From Defluviitaleaceae bacterium (GTDB lineage Bacteria; Bacillota; Clostridia; Lachnospirales; WQUN01), in NCBI GenBank assembly GCA_009781725.1, contig WQVF01000031.1:1-41392 (forward strand): DNA of 41,392 nt, in the 5' to 3' direction. Below are positions 18,503-26,158 of this stretch, one piece after another. The position numbers and the translations under genes were made by a program. The notes under the pieces are model-generated. The model worked only from the letters and a program-made list of their open reading frames with translations. It made no database searches and was not told where the DNA came from. How positions within the stretch are numbered: position 1 is the stretch's first letter; the number at the start of each line of letters is the position of its first letter.

Positions 18503-18835
18503 TTATTCTGATAATAAAGGGATTATGTTAATAACAGGCTCTTCATATGGATGAATGGCTTTGATAGCAATTATCGTTTGTGTTAGTTTTTCCATTCGGC
18601 AGCATACCTCTACCTTGTATTCTTCCCCCTCGCACAAAATGCCGATATCACCATCATAAGGGTTAGCACCTGGCAACGGCCTCCAGTTACCCTGGACGAT
18701 GCTATAGCTTAATACACTGTCGTAATTACCTATAACACCAGCATTTGCAGCGCACAGCGAGTCCCGAAGGGTGCAAAAATGTGACTTAGGTATGAATATT
18801 TCTAACTTAACTTTAGACAATTTTAACTCCAGCAT
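18503..18835 (-). CDS. Stand-alone NIF3/CutA-like domain protein (YqfO insert type)
   Basis: 110 residues. The patterns IFIPKSHFCTLRDSL, AGVIGNYDSVLSYS, GNWRPLPGANPYDGDIG and the C-terminal HPYEEPV are those of the ferredoxin-like domain inserted in YqfO/NIF3 proteins, here without the flanking metal-binding NIF3 halves. Such stand-alone versions resemble CutA and PII-like trimers and are thought to sense or bind metal or small ligands; the role is not known. TAGGAG precedes the ATG at 18835. It follows the membrane-anchored protein gene (ends 18859) by 23 nt on the same strand, so the two may share a transcript. Confidence 0.85.
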   Translation of the reverse strand: MLELKLSKVKLEIFIPKSHFCTLRDSLCAANAGVIGNYDSVLSYSIVQGNWRPLPGANPYDGDIGILCEGEEYKVEVCCRMEKLTQTIIAIKAIHPYEEPVINIIPLLSE

Positions 18836-18858
18836 ATTTTTCTGCTCCTATAACATAT

Positions 18859-19764
18859 TTACATATTAATCACAATTTTCAGGTGTTGGGATTCGATGTT
18901 AATGTGAACAGTCAGTACTTCAGTGACGTCAATAAGCTCATCATGAATCAGGACGCTATGTTTAACTCCATAGCCGCAATGAAAACCTCCTCCTCCATGG
19001 GTTAAAGGAATAATGCCTTGAGTAGTTTCAAGTGAAACAGACATATGAGGAAAGTACACAATATCGAAGTCGAAAACCAGTTGTAATCCGAATGGGCTTA
19101 GAATCAAATATTGAAAATCTAAAGGCCTTGGGAAATTTAAAGGCTTTGGGAGTTCGTCAGTGGTTATGATAATTATGCTATCATCAAAGCAGTCATCTAT
19201 TAGCCATATATTCGTTATCCAAACCCATTTGGATGAGTCATATAAATCGGAAGCCAAATTAAGTACTATATAGAATCGGTCAAGCTCCAATGGACTTAAC
19301 AGCGGACTACCAAGGGTTGATGTAAGCATCATGGAGAAATACCCAGTACCGGAAGTCGGTTCAAAGCGAAGCAATTCATAGTCTGTGATAAAGAATGTTT
19401 GAGAGCCACCAATAAATGAAGTCTGCTCAGAGATTCGGTTTTTGCCGGTAATGTCTTGAATCGATAGGTTAAGTCTTGCGACACCATGATAAATTTGTAC
19501 ATCTAAAACGGTAAACTCAATACCGTCGTTGATTGATTGACTTATAGGTTTTGGCATTACATCCGGTAATTGTTCCGCGACTGGTGTGCATAGTGGGCTT
19601 ACCGGTTCAGGCATTATTACAGCTGGTTGTTGCCCTATGCCTGACATAAGTGCTGGAATCAGTGTAAAAATTAGTACTGTTACTAATCCAAGTGCGAACT
19701 TAAACTTCAAAATGCAGTTTAAATTTGCATCTGCTAGAACTAGTTTTCTTTTCGTGGTTTTCAT
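18859..19764 (-). CDS. Membrane-anchored exported protein of unknown function
   Basis: 301 residues. A hydrophobic segment (FALGLVTVLIFTLIPALM, residues ~24-41) follows a basic N-terminus, so the rest should lie outside the membrane. The outer part begins with a Pro-rich stretch and then GIEFTVLDVQIYHGVARLNLSI, which recalls the ectodomains of DUF4179-like anti-sigma or membrane proteins, but no anti-sigma domain is present on the cytoplasmic side. I do not recognise it. I chose the ATG at 19764 because GGAG lies 7 nt upstream. A start at 19797 would add 11 residues without a better site. It is probably transcribed with the NIF3-like gene downstream. Confidence 0.65.
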   Translation of the reverse strand: MKTTKRKLVLADANLNCILKFKFALGLVTVLIFTLIPALMSGIGQQPAVIMPEPVSPLCTPVAEQLPDVMPKPISQSINDGIEFTVLDVQIYHGVARLNLSIQDITGKNRISEQTSFIGGSQTFFITDYELLRFEPTSGTGYFSMMLTSTLGSPLLSPLELDRFYIVLNLASDLYDSSKWVWITNIWLIDDCFDDSIIIITTDELPKPLNFPRPLDFQYLILSPFGLQLVFDFDIVYFPHMSVSLETTQGIIPLTHGGGGFHCGYGVKHSVLIHDELIDVTEVLTVHINIESQHLKIVINM

Positions 19765-19884
19765 TCGACGGCTCCTCTCTTTTGGGCAAATGTTCACGCG
19801 TAAATATTTCCAATATTGTATTATTTTTGATTTAACATGATACTATCGTGCATAGAATGCAAGGAATATTTCGTTTTTCTTTGC

Positions 19885-19890
19885 TATTAT
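19885..19890 (+). promoter_or_regulatory. -10-like box of the third AraC-type gene
   Basis: TATTAT lies 20 nt before the ATG at 19911, directly upstream of TAGGAGGTG. There is no convincing -35 hexamer. Same compact arrangement as for the other two AraC-type genes. Confidence 0.4.
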
Positions 19891-19910
19891 TTTCTCTAGG
19901 AGGTGTCCAA

Positions 19911-20801
19911 ATGGAATGGCTTATCAATATGAACAATGCCATATGTTACATTGAACGTAATCTCGCAGGGAAAGTTTCGTATGAGCACGCTGCACAGGTC
20001 GCTTGTAGCTCCACATATCACTTTACGCGGATGTTTTCATATATCACTGGTGTACCGCTGTCGGAGTATATACGTCGCAGGCGGTTGACTCTTGCCGCGC
20101 TGGATTTGCAAACCAGTGATATCAAGGTTATTGATGTGGCCGCGAAATATGGTTATGACTCGCCGGAAGCCTTTAGCAGAGCATTCAAAAAACTCCATGG
20201 CGTCATGCCTATATCTGCGCGAGAAGTAGGCGTTCAATTAAAGACATTCCCTAAAATGACTCTCCATATCAAAATAAAAGGAGATACCGAGATGATTTAT
20301 CGAATCGAGGAAAAAGACGCATTTGAAGTATTTGGAATTGAGCTCAGGACTACCGTAATTGACGGCAAGTGTTTCGAAGAAATTCCTCAATTTGCCGTGC
20401 AATGTATGGAAGATGGCAGATATGCTGCCCTACTAAAGGCCGCAGGAAAAGGAGAGGATGGAATTTCAGATGTAGGTGTAACCTATGGCCACAACCCAAA
20501 TGGAAACATGAATTATCTTATGGGTTGTTTCAAAACATCGGAATCAATCCCATCAATATACACAGTACTATCCGCACCAAAACAAACCTGGGCTGTTTTT
20601 GCTGTTGACCAAAGCAGTAATGATGAAGATACAAATATGCATAACATCCACGAAACATGGAGACGAATCTATTCAGAATGGTTCCCAACTGTGAGCTACG
20701 AACACACGGAAACCGGATTTGACTTTGAGTGGTATTTGGGTGACAACGAATCGGGATATGGTGTAGAGATTTGGATACCTGTTGTGAAAAATTTGGTATA
20801 A
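19911..20801 (+). CDS. AraC-family regulator with GyrI-like effector-binding domain
   Basis: 296 residues and a clear paralogue of 2491-3435: both start MEWL..MN....YIE.NL.G, share LSEYxRRRRLTLAAL.LQ, and pass through the same K(D)AF(E/Q)VFGIE entry into the effector domain. Residues ~1-105 hold the two helix-turn-helix units (CSSTYHFTRMFSYI; DVAAKYGYDSPEAFSRAF). Residues ~125-296 form the GyrI fold, ending WYLGDNESGYGVEIWIPV. AGGAGGTG precedes the ATG. Its target is unknown. Repeat copy c lies just downstream, before a convergent gene. Confidence 0.87.
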   Translation: MEWLINMNNAICYIERNLAGKVSYEHAAQVACSSTYHFTRMFSYITGVPLSEYIRRRRLTLAALDLQTSDIKVIDVAAKYGYDSPEAFSRAFKKLHGVMPISAREVGVQLKTFPKMTLHIKIKGDTEMIYRIEEKDAFEVFGIELRTTVIDGKCFEEIPQFAVQCMEDGRYAALLKAAGKGEDGISDVGVTYGHNPNGNMNYLMGCFKTSESIPSIYTVLSAPKQTWAVFAVDQSSNDEDTNMHNIHETWRRIYSEWFPTVSYEHTETGFDFEWYLGDNESGYGVEIWIPVVKNLV

Positions 20802-20822
20802 CATATCACATAGGAGAATGCG

Positions 20823-20939
20823 TATAGTGAAATCAATGTGAAACGGTCTCGCCCAAGCGGCACCCTGAAACGCTGAAATAAGGTGTTTAAGGTGATTTTA
20901 CCGCGACAGGCGAGACCGATTTCGAATTATTTCACTATA
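20823..20939 (+). repeat. TATAG-type structured repeat, copy c
   Basis: 117 bp. Stem 1 is TATAGTGAAAT/ATTTCACTATA (11 bp). Loop A has TGTGAAA (one change from the family TGAGAAA) opposite ATTTCGAA, stem 2 is CGGTCTCGCC/GGCGAGACCG (10 bp), and loop B is AA opposite GACA. Stem 3 is GCGG/CCGC-based. Both stems differ in sequence from copies a and b but pair fully. Confidence 0.88.
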
Positions 20940-21002
20940 TGTCTGAGCAAAGATAATGAAGCCAGCTGGGTTATATTTGATAACCCCTTCGTACCGCAAT
21001 TT

Positions 21003-22349
21003 CTAAGCGAACACACTCCCAAAATCAATATAAAACGGCAAATCTACATGCCCAACCCGTTTCTCAGCCCGTCTGCTGTGCATCGTATAATTACTCCAGT
21101 TTCCCGTGACCCAAAACTTGTGGTGATTGGTTTTCCAATAAAGCTGCATCCCAATGGTATCCGTTAAGCTACTTGGGCCATACCATACTGTGTCGGTAAC
21201 CGTTTGCATATTTCTGGTTGCAAGGGCCGGCATGTCTTTTACACGCCCTTTTCTCATAAATGGCTGTGAAAATGCATCCCATACGCTTTTTTCTATCATA
21301 GAAAACTTAAAATCCCAATCTGCGACAACACCGGCACTATTATTATAGATGTTAAAATCCGATATCTCCCTGGTTTCGGAGTTGGAAATCGTGTAGCTCG
21401 GATTAAAGCTCGGATTCTTTGAAATATCTACACCGACACTGAAACTACTACCCGCTGTATAGGTATGTCGTGCGTTTACATTCTTAGGGTCGGTGGAAAG
21501 AACCGTAAGCTTGTTGGTCTGAGGCGCGAAATGAAGATTAGCCATGGATTGTATATATCCCTTGTCGTATGCGGTATCAGGTGAAAAAGTAGCTCCATTG
21601 GTAGGGCTGAATCCTGCACCAAGGCTCCTGATACGTAGGTATTTATATGCTGGGTTGAAAGACGCAATCAGACTTATTTCCAATACAACGGAATTAGATG
21701 TTACCTGATGAGTATCCAGGTTCCACTTTGCGTCAATGGTCAAATAAACCAAGCGTAATTGATGCGGTGGAAGCACAGCAGGATTATTGCTAAGAGCATG
21801 TATGCAGCAAGGTTCTGACCTCTCAGGCACCTTAAAATCCGTAGCAATAATATTGGAAATCATATTTACCTGGTCAGGGACACAGAGACTTTGAAACGAT
21901 ACCCCTGTACTATTCGAGCAACAGGCATTATCTGAATCCGTCACGGAAAAATGATAACTCCCGTCATCATACTGTATGACTTCGCTTTTGCAGCAAGCGG
22001 TTAATTCATCTTCATCAGCTCTAAGCACATAAACCGAACAGAAATTATCCTGAGGCCGGACAATCACAACCTGCCCACCTATCCCAAAGCCAATAATCCC
22101 GGCAAGTGCTTGTGGGTCGTCTACATTGAGTAATATTAAAGAGTTTACATTTCCATGTATTTGATTGGTGTTGGTGCTTTTTTCATTTGTTTCGCCTACC
22201 TTTACGCCGGTAAAATCCACAAGGATGTTGGAGCCGGGTGGTACGAAGTTATTTATATTAACCGGGTCGGAAACAATGACATTATCTATTGTATTCATAA
22301 GCCCGGTGGTAATCTGATTGCCCCAATGGGTGTTAAATTTATCTGACAT
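21003..22349 (-). CDS. Putative beta-strand-rich protein resembling leukocidin/hemolysin-type pore formers
   Basis: 448 residues. The block YTAGSSFSVGVDISKNPSFN and the following SYTISNSETREISDFNIYNN...ADWDFKF has the alternating Ser/Thr/aromatic pattern of the stem and rim region of leukocidin-like and VCC-like beta-barrel cytolysins. This is a resemblance of pattern that I cannot confirm without a profile search. The N-terminal half is different and has paired cysteines (ACCKSE, ACCSNS, EPCCIH). There is no signal peptide after the ATG, which has GGAGGG upstream, so release would need lysis or another route. Alternatives are a phage-tail-like or sporulation-associated structural protein. 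It stands alone on the minus strand. Confidence 0.6.
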   Translation of the reverse strand: MSDKFNTHWGNQITTGLMNTIDNVIVSDPVNINNFVPPGSNILVDFTGVKVGETNEKSTNTNQIHGNVNSLILLNVDDPQALAGIIGFGIGGQVVIVRPQDNFCSVYVLRADEDELTACCKSEVIQYDDGSYHFSVTDSDNACCSNSTGVSFQSLCVPDQVNMISNIIATDFKVPERSEPCCIHALSNNPAVLPPHQLRLVYLTIDAKWNLDTHQVTSNSVVLEISLIASFNPAYKYLRIRSLGAGFSPTNGATFSPDTAYDKGYIQSMANLHFAPQTNKLTVLSTDPKNVNARHTYTAGSSFSVGVDISKNPSFNPSYTISNSETREISDFNIYNNSAGVVADWDFKFSMIEKSVWDAFSQPFMRKGRVKDMPALATRNMQTVTDTVWYGPSSLTDTIGMQLYWKTNHHKFWVTGNWSNYTMHSRRAEKRVGHVDLPFYIDFGSVFA

Positions 22350-22386
22350 AAATGCCCTCCATTTTATTGTTATTACATGCAGAAAT

Positions 22387-22554
22387 GAGCTGTCTCGTTA
22401 AGCATTATCACGAATAATTATGCATTTACCTCGTCATTGCGAGGAGCATAGCGACGAAGCAATCCTAAATAATAAAACCTCTGGATTGCTTCGCTGTGCT
22501 CGCAATGACGAGCTTTGCATAGATATTCATGATTATCGCTTAGCAACACAGCTC
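22387..22554. repeat. Composite inverted repeat with GAGGAGC-AGCGACGAAGCAA core, copy 2
   Basis: Outer ends GAGCTGT/ACAGCTC, long imperfect arms (CTCGTTAAGCATTATC against GATTATCGCTTAGCAA), and the core GTCATTGCGAGGAGC ... GCTCGCAATGAC. The arms, core and spacing match copy 1 at 12111-12274, while the apical spacer differs. Confidence 0.85.
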
Positions 22555-22674
22555 CTCCCCGCTTTTGGTATACTGCATCATATGATGTACGGGGAGGTTT
22601 TGTCCTAAAATTTAAACTAGCCATACAGTTGTCAGATTAAAGATGCTATTCTATTAGAAAAAAGGAGATTTTCC

Positions 22675-23421
22675 ATGACGGCATATGAGCTGATGATAAA
22701 AACCAACCACCACCTCATCAGAGGCGGAGAGTATAATGAGGCAGAGAAAGCCGATATTGCCCATCAATTGCGAGCAAACAGAGTAACCGATGGGCGAATG
22801 AGGACATTTAACCCTTACGCGTATCCCAAATTTTATTTTCCGCCCCATAATAATGGGAAAAAACTTCAAACTGTGGTTCCCATATCACCCAAAACCAATA
22901 TTGTCGCTGACAACGCCTATGAATACGAAATAATCAGGCTTTTGCATCTATTCCAACCAGACGATGATGTTTCCCATATGATTGATGTAACATTGAATCG
23001 CCTTAAGAAAACCTGTTTCGGCTATGAAAGCTGCCATTATGCGGAGTGCTTCGAAGCGGGGCTTGCGGTATTGCGTTTTCTTTCATTTGCGGCACTCCAT
23101 GATATGGATTGGATTGGGAAGCAAATTTCCGTTTATAACAATCATTTTGCCGATAATAAACGCCATAGCGGGGTTCAAAGGTATTTTTGGTATATCCTTT
23201 CTGATATGCCTATTGAAATAGCCGAACCAGAAATTCTTCGCCAAAAAGAAATAATCATTGACCATATAAATCATAGCTATACAATAAAAAATGGCAACGA
23301 AGATATTTTGCTCTATGTAATGCGTAATACACTGGCACGTCTGCCGGAATTTTCATATATCAAAAACCGTAAACCCTATGTTGATGAAAAAAACGGACGA
23401 TGGAAGTTTGACATAAAATAA
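22675..23421 (+). CDS. Uncharacterised 248-residue protein
   Basis: I do not recognise a family. It is soluble, with no signal peptide or membrane segment. The N-terminal third is basic and aromatic (RTFNPYAYPKFYFPPHNNGKK), and the middle holds YESCHYAECFEAGLAVLRFLSFAALHDMDW, predicted helical by its pattern. AAAAAGGAG lies 8 nt before the ATG and codon use looks like that of its neighbours, so it is probably a real gene. It is flanked upstream by a composite repeat and downstream by two TATAG-type repeats, so it may be accessory. Confidence 0.7.
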   Translation: MTAYELMIKTNHHLIRGGEYNEAEKADIAHQLRANRVTDGRMRTFNPYAYPKFYFPPHNNGKKLQTVVPISPKTNIVADNAYEYEIIRLLHLFQPDDDVSHMIDVTLNRLKKTCFGYESCHYAECFEAGLAVLRFLSFAALHDMDWIGKQISVYNNHFADNKRHSGVQRYFWYILSDMPIEIAEPEILRQKEIIIDHINHSYTIKNGNEDILLYVMRNTLARLPEFSYIKNRKPYVDEKNGRWKFDIK

Positions 23422-23423
23422 GA

Positions 23424-23541
23424 TATAGTGAAATCAATGAGAAACGGTCTCGCCCGAGCGGCACCCTGAAACGCCGAAATAAGGCGTTTTAGGGCGATTT
23501 TGCCGCGACAGGCGAGACCGATTTCGAATTATTTCACTATA
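23424..23541 (+). repeat. TATAG-type structured repeat, copy d
   Basis: 118 bp, the best-formed copy. Stem 1 is TATAGTGAAAT/ATTTCACTATA, loop A TGAGAAA/ATTTCGAA, stem 2 CGGTCTCGCC/GGCGAGACCG, loop B GA/GACA, stem 3 GCGGCA/TGCCGC. It then continues CCCT/AGGG and AAACGCC/GGCGTTT to a 7-nt apical loop. It starts 3 nt after the stop of the preceding gene. Confidence 0.92.
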
Positions 23542-23543
23542 GT

Positions 23544-23619
23544 CCGGTTTTGATGATACCGACAAAGGCGATTACATCTGTAGACCGGTTTTGATGGCAT
23601 GGACAAAGACTATTTGTAG
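23544..23619 (+). repeat. Two imperfect ~37-bp direct repeats between structured repeats d and e
   Basis: CCGGTTTTGATG at 23544 and again at 23585. Each is followed by a related stretch with GACAAAG and ends in TGTAG. They bridge copies d and e in the 5' region of the methyltransferase gene. Confidence 0.6.
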
Positions 23620-23707
23620 CGAGTTAAATGAGAAGCCGCCCCGGTCGCGCCAAAAACGCGAGGCAATTTGGCTACAGACGGGACGGATTTCGAAGTGATT
23701 CGCTATA
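23615..23707 (+). repeat. TATAG-type structured repeat, copy e (divergent)
   Basis: 93 bp. Stem 1 is TGTAGCGAGT against ATTCGCTATA with two G-T wobbles. Loop A is intact (TGAGAA / ATTTCGAA) and stem 2 is imperfect (CCG, CCC and GTC blocks paired). Loop B is GC opposite TACA and stem 3 is GCCAAA/TTTGGC. It ends 11 nt before the AGGAGG of the methyltransferase gene, so it would be in that mRNA's leader. Confidence 0.75.
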
Positions 23708-23731
23708 GACGGCCTTTCAGGAGGTAGAATA

Positions 23732-24547
23732 ATGCAGCTAACCGACGATAAAATCAACGAAATAATAGAAAAAATAAAAAAGATGGCCAAATATAGAGAT
23801 GTGGAAATCCCAACAGAAACAATACAATCCCTAATCAAGCAATCCAGCCCGGTCTCAAAAAATCTAGCAGACTTGGAAAAACGGATACGTGAGAAAATTC
23901 ATAATATTACGGCCCTGTATTTAGGTGAAATAGATTACAAGAAATCGGTGGACGAGTTTAGGCAAGTAAAAAATAACCCAATAGATTTAAAGGAATTTTC
24001 ACTGGCAAAACTGGCATTTCATGCGTCAACCAAAGAGCGAGGCCACGATTTAGAAGCCTTGTATCAACAATTGTTTAGCCGAATCGGTGGTTGTAAGTCT
24101 ATTGCAGATTTGGCATGTGGCATACACCCATTGGGTTTGCCTTATATGGGATTGCCCTCGGGTACTGGCTACTATGCATATGATTTGAATAAAGCCAGAG
24201 TGGATTTCCTTAATATTTTTATTGCTGAACAAGGATACGCAGGGGGATGCTTTCATCAGGATATACTTATTCATCCGCCATCTATCCATTTTGATGTGGC
24301 GTTCTTTTTCAAAGAAGCCCATCGCTTTGAAAAGCGACAGCCTGGAGTTATGAGTGAGTTTTTAGATAGTATAAAAGCATCGAAAATAGTGGTTTCTTTA
24401 CCACTGCAAAGTTTGGGAACAAGCAGTGGGCTGTCTCCGAAATATGAGAAAACCTTATATGAATATACAACGGAACATGGATGGTCTTTTGAGAGTTTTA
24501 CACATGGCAATGAGGTGTTTTATATTATTGACAGGGGTCATTTATGA
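23732..24547 (+). CDS. 16S rRNA (guanine-1405-N7) methyltransferase family protein (Arm/Rmt/Sgm-like)
   Basis: 271 residues. The signature HASTKERGHDLEALY (97-111), the SAM-binding motif IADLACGIHPLGLPYM (124-139), the acidic AYDLN (149-153) and VVSLPLQSLGTSSGL (~220-234) align with the corresponding blocks of ArmA (HSSTNER, LDFGCGFNPLAL, AYDID, SFPIKSLSGKEKG). Proteins of this FmrO family methylate N7 of G1405 in the decoding site and block 4,6-disubstituted deoxystreptamine aminoglycosides. The N-terminal ~95 residues are helical, as in the family. AGGAGG lies 7 nt before the ATG. The 3' end overlaps the convergent rlmH gene by 10 nt. Whether it confers resistance is inferred, since it is divergent from the clinical enzymes. 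Confidence 0.85.
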   Translation: MQLTDDKINEIIEKIKKMAKYRDVEIPTETIQSLIKQSSPVSKNLADLEKRIREKIHNITALYLGEIDYKKSVDEFRQVKNNPIDLKEFSLAKLAFHASTKERGHDLEALYQQLFSRIGGCKSIADLACGIHPLGLPYMGLPSGTGYYAYDLNKARVDFLNIFIAEQGYAGGCFHQDILIHPPSIHFDVAFFFKEAHRFEKRQPGVMSEFLDSIKASKIVVSLPLQSLGTSSGLSPKYEKTLYEYTTEHGWSFESFTHGNEVFYIIDRGHL

Positions 24548-25017
24548 TAAGGCTCTCCGCTGATGATACGAAAAGCCCGGTAAACCTGCTCGGCCAGTAT
24601 AACTCGCATAAGTTGATGAGGAAAAGTCATCTTTGAGAAAGATAGCAAAAAATCGGCTTTTTTTAGCACCTCAGGGCTCAAGCCCAAAGAGCCGCCAATA
24701 ATAAAGTAAATATGGCTGTGACCGTCAACGGATAGCTTTGTTATTTTTTCCGCAAAGACAACGCTGTCTATCTGTACGCCGGAAATGGCTGTTGCAATTA
24801 TATATCCGCTTTCTTTGATACATCGCAGTATTCGCTCGCCTTCTTCTCGAAGGATAATTTGTTCCTCGACAGTGCTCAATTTTTCACGAGCTGGTTCATC
24901 CGCTACTTCGATTATGCTGAATTTGGCGTATTTAGAAAGCCGTTTTGTGTATTCGTCCACAGCCGCTTTCATATATTTTTCTTTTAGCTTGCCTACGGTT
25001 ATAAATGTGATTTTCAT
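24538..25017 (-). CDS. rlmH: 23S rRNA (pseudouridine-1915-N3)-methyltransferase RlmH
   Basis: 159 residues, the full family length. A SPOUT-class enzyme that methylates N3 of pseudouridine 1915 in helix 69 of 23S rRNA on assembled ribosomes. It begins MKITFITVGKLKEKY. The SAM-binding trefoil knot shows IYFIIGGSLGLSPEV and ends with the invariant FPHQLMRVILAEQVYRAFRII...PYHK. AGGA lies upstream of the ATG at 25017. Its last codons overlap the tail of the 16S methyltransferase gene on the other strand. Confidence 0.97.
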   Translation of the reverse strand: MKITFITVGKLKEKYMKAAVDEYTKRLSKYAKFSIIEVADEPAREKLSTVEEQIILREEGERILRCIKESGYIIATAISGVQIDSVVFAEKITKLSVDGHSHIYFIIGGSLGLSPEVLKKADFLLSFSKMTFPHQLMRVILAEQVYRAFRIISGEPYHK

Positions 25018-25071
25018 ATATGCATCCTAACAACATTTTGGATGAGTATAACATGAAATATATCAGGAATC

Positions 25072-25080
25072 TGGTATAAT
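25072..25080 (+). promoter_or_regulatory. Extended -10 promoter of the zinc-ribbon/radical SAM genes
   Basis: TGGTATAAT: a perfect TATAAT with the TGn extension, about 60 nt before the ATG at 25139. No clear -35, as is usual for extended -10 promoters. Confidence 0.5.
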
Positions 25081-25138
25081 CTATTAGGGCTGTCCTGGAT
25101 ATGGGGAGCTTTTTACATATCTCCAAAGGAGGCTTTCG

Positions 25139-26146
25139 ATGTATTGCTCCAATTGCCGAAACCCATTGCCACAAGATAGCTTGCGCTGCAATGTTTGCGG
25201 CACCAACCATAGAGGACAGTCACCCTCACCGCCGCCACAAAGAACCGTTGTTGCTCCGCCCCCTTCATATTCAAAGCAAGCCAGAGCTCATGAGTCAAGG
25301 CGTATCCCGGCGTTGATTGCCGTGGTGGTTGCTCTGATAATTTTTACAATGCAGCTTAATTGGATTTCTGTCAGTGTTGATCTTGGGGGGCTGTCTGCTG
25401 AGTTATTAGCTAATGTGGCAACACACGAGGATATTTGGGAGATAATGCAGGCCGCAGGTGAAATAATTGAAACAGGGCAATTTGAAGAGGGTATCCCTGG
25501 TCTAGTGGAGCTGATTGAGATTTTTTCTGATACCTTGGTGGCGGATGTGACTCAGTTTGCCAATAGGATTTTTGCTTTTGATACGAGTCTTACGATTCAT
25601 GATGTCCCGGATGTGACGGGTATAATTGACGCTTTCACGGATATGATTGTATGGGAAGTAACCCGTGCTACTAGCGGTTTGGGGGAGCTGGAGCAGAATA
25701 TCTCCATAAGCGACCTGCCCAATATAATCGGCCTTGCCGAGTTAATCACCGATACGATTATCCGGGAAGGCGTGGGATGGGGTATGAGTCCCGAGAATTT
25801 GTCCCGGCTGCAACTGGAAACCCAGCATGTGGATACTGCCGGGTTTGTTATAAATATACTGCGGGGTGTTTTTGCAGTATGCGTACTGCTGCTGGTTATT
25901 TATATGTATTTGCTAGTGGTAGGGGCAAGGCTTGCCTGTACTTTCGGGCAGATTTGTATGGTGCTTATAATGCTGGTGTCAGGAGGATTTGCTGCAGTTA
26001 TGCATTTTGGGAATCGGGTTTTGGTGGAGGCCCTTGGGGAGTATATCTGGATTGGGGCCGGGTGGTATGTATATGCGACATTGGGGCTTAGCTTAATGGG
26101 GTTAGTGCTTATAACGGTCCAGCGGATAAATATTAGTGAGTCATAG
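25139..26146 (+). CDS. Zinc-ribbon membrane protein
   Basis: 335 residues. An N-terminal zinc ribbon (CSNC at 3-6, CNVC at 17-20) and a Pro-rich linker lead to one membrane segment (IPALIAVVVALIIFTMQLNWI, ~57-77). A ~160-residue outer region of hydrophobic repeats with many Ile/Val/Glu follows, then three C-terminal membrane segments from ~240 to 330. Such zinc-ribbon membrane proteins are abundant in Clostridia and mostly uncharacterised. AAAGGAGG precedes the ATG. The gene ends 12 nt before the radical SAM gene, so the two are probably co-transcribed. The function is unknown. Confidence 0.78.
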   Translation: MYCSNCRNPLPQDSLRCNVCGTNHRGQSPSPPPQRTVVAPPPSYSKQARAHESRRIPALIAVVVALIIFTMQLNWISVSVDLGGLSAELLANVATHEDIWEIMQAAGEIIETGQFEEGIPGLVELIEIFSDTLVADVTQFANRIFAFDTSLTIHDVPDVTGIIDAFTDMIVWEVTRATSGLGELEQNISISDLPNIIGLAELITDTIIREGVGWGMSPENLSRLQLETQHVDTAGFVINILRGVFAVCVLLLVIYMYLLVVGARLACTFGQICMVLIMLVSGGFAAVMHFGNRVLVEALGEYIWIGAGWYVYATLGLSLMGLVLITVQRINISES

Positions 26147-26158
26147 GGGAGGGGAACC

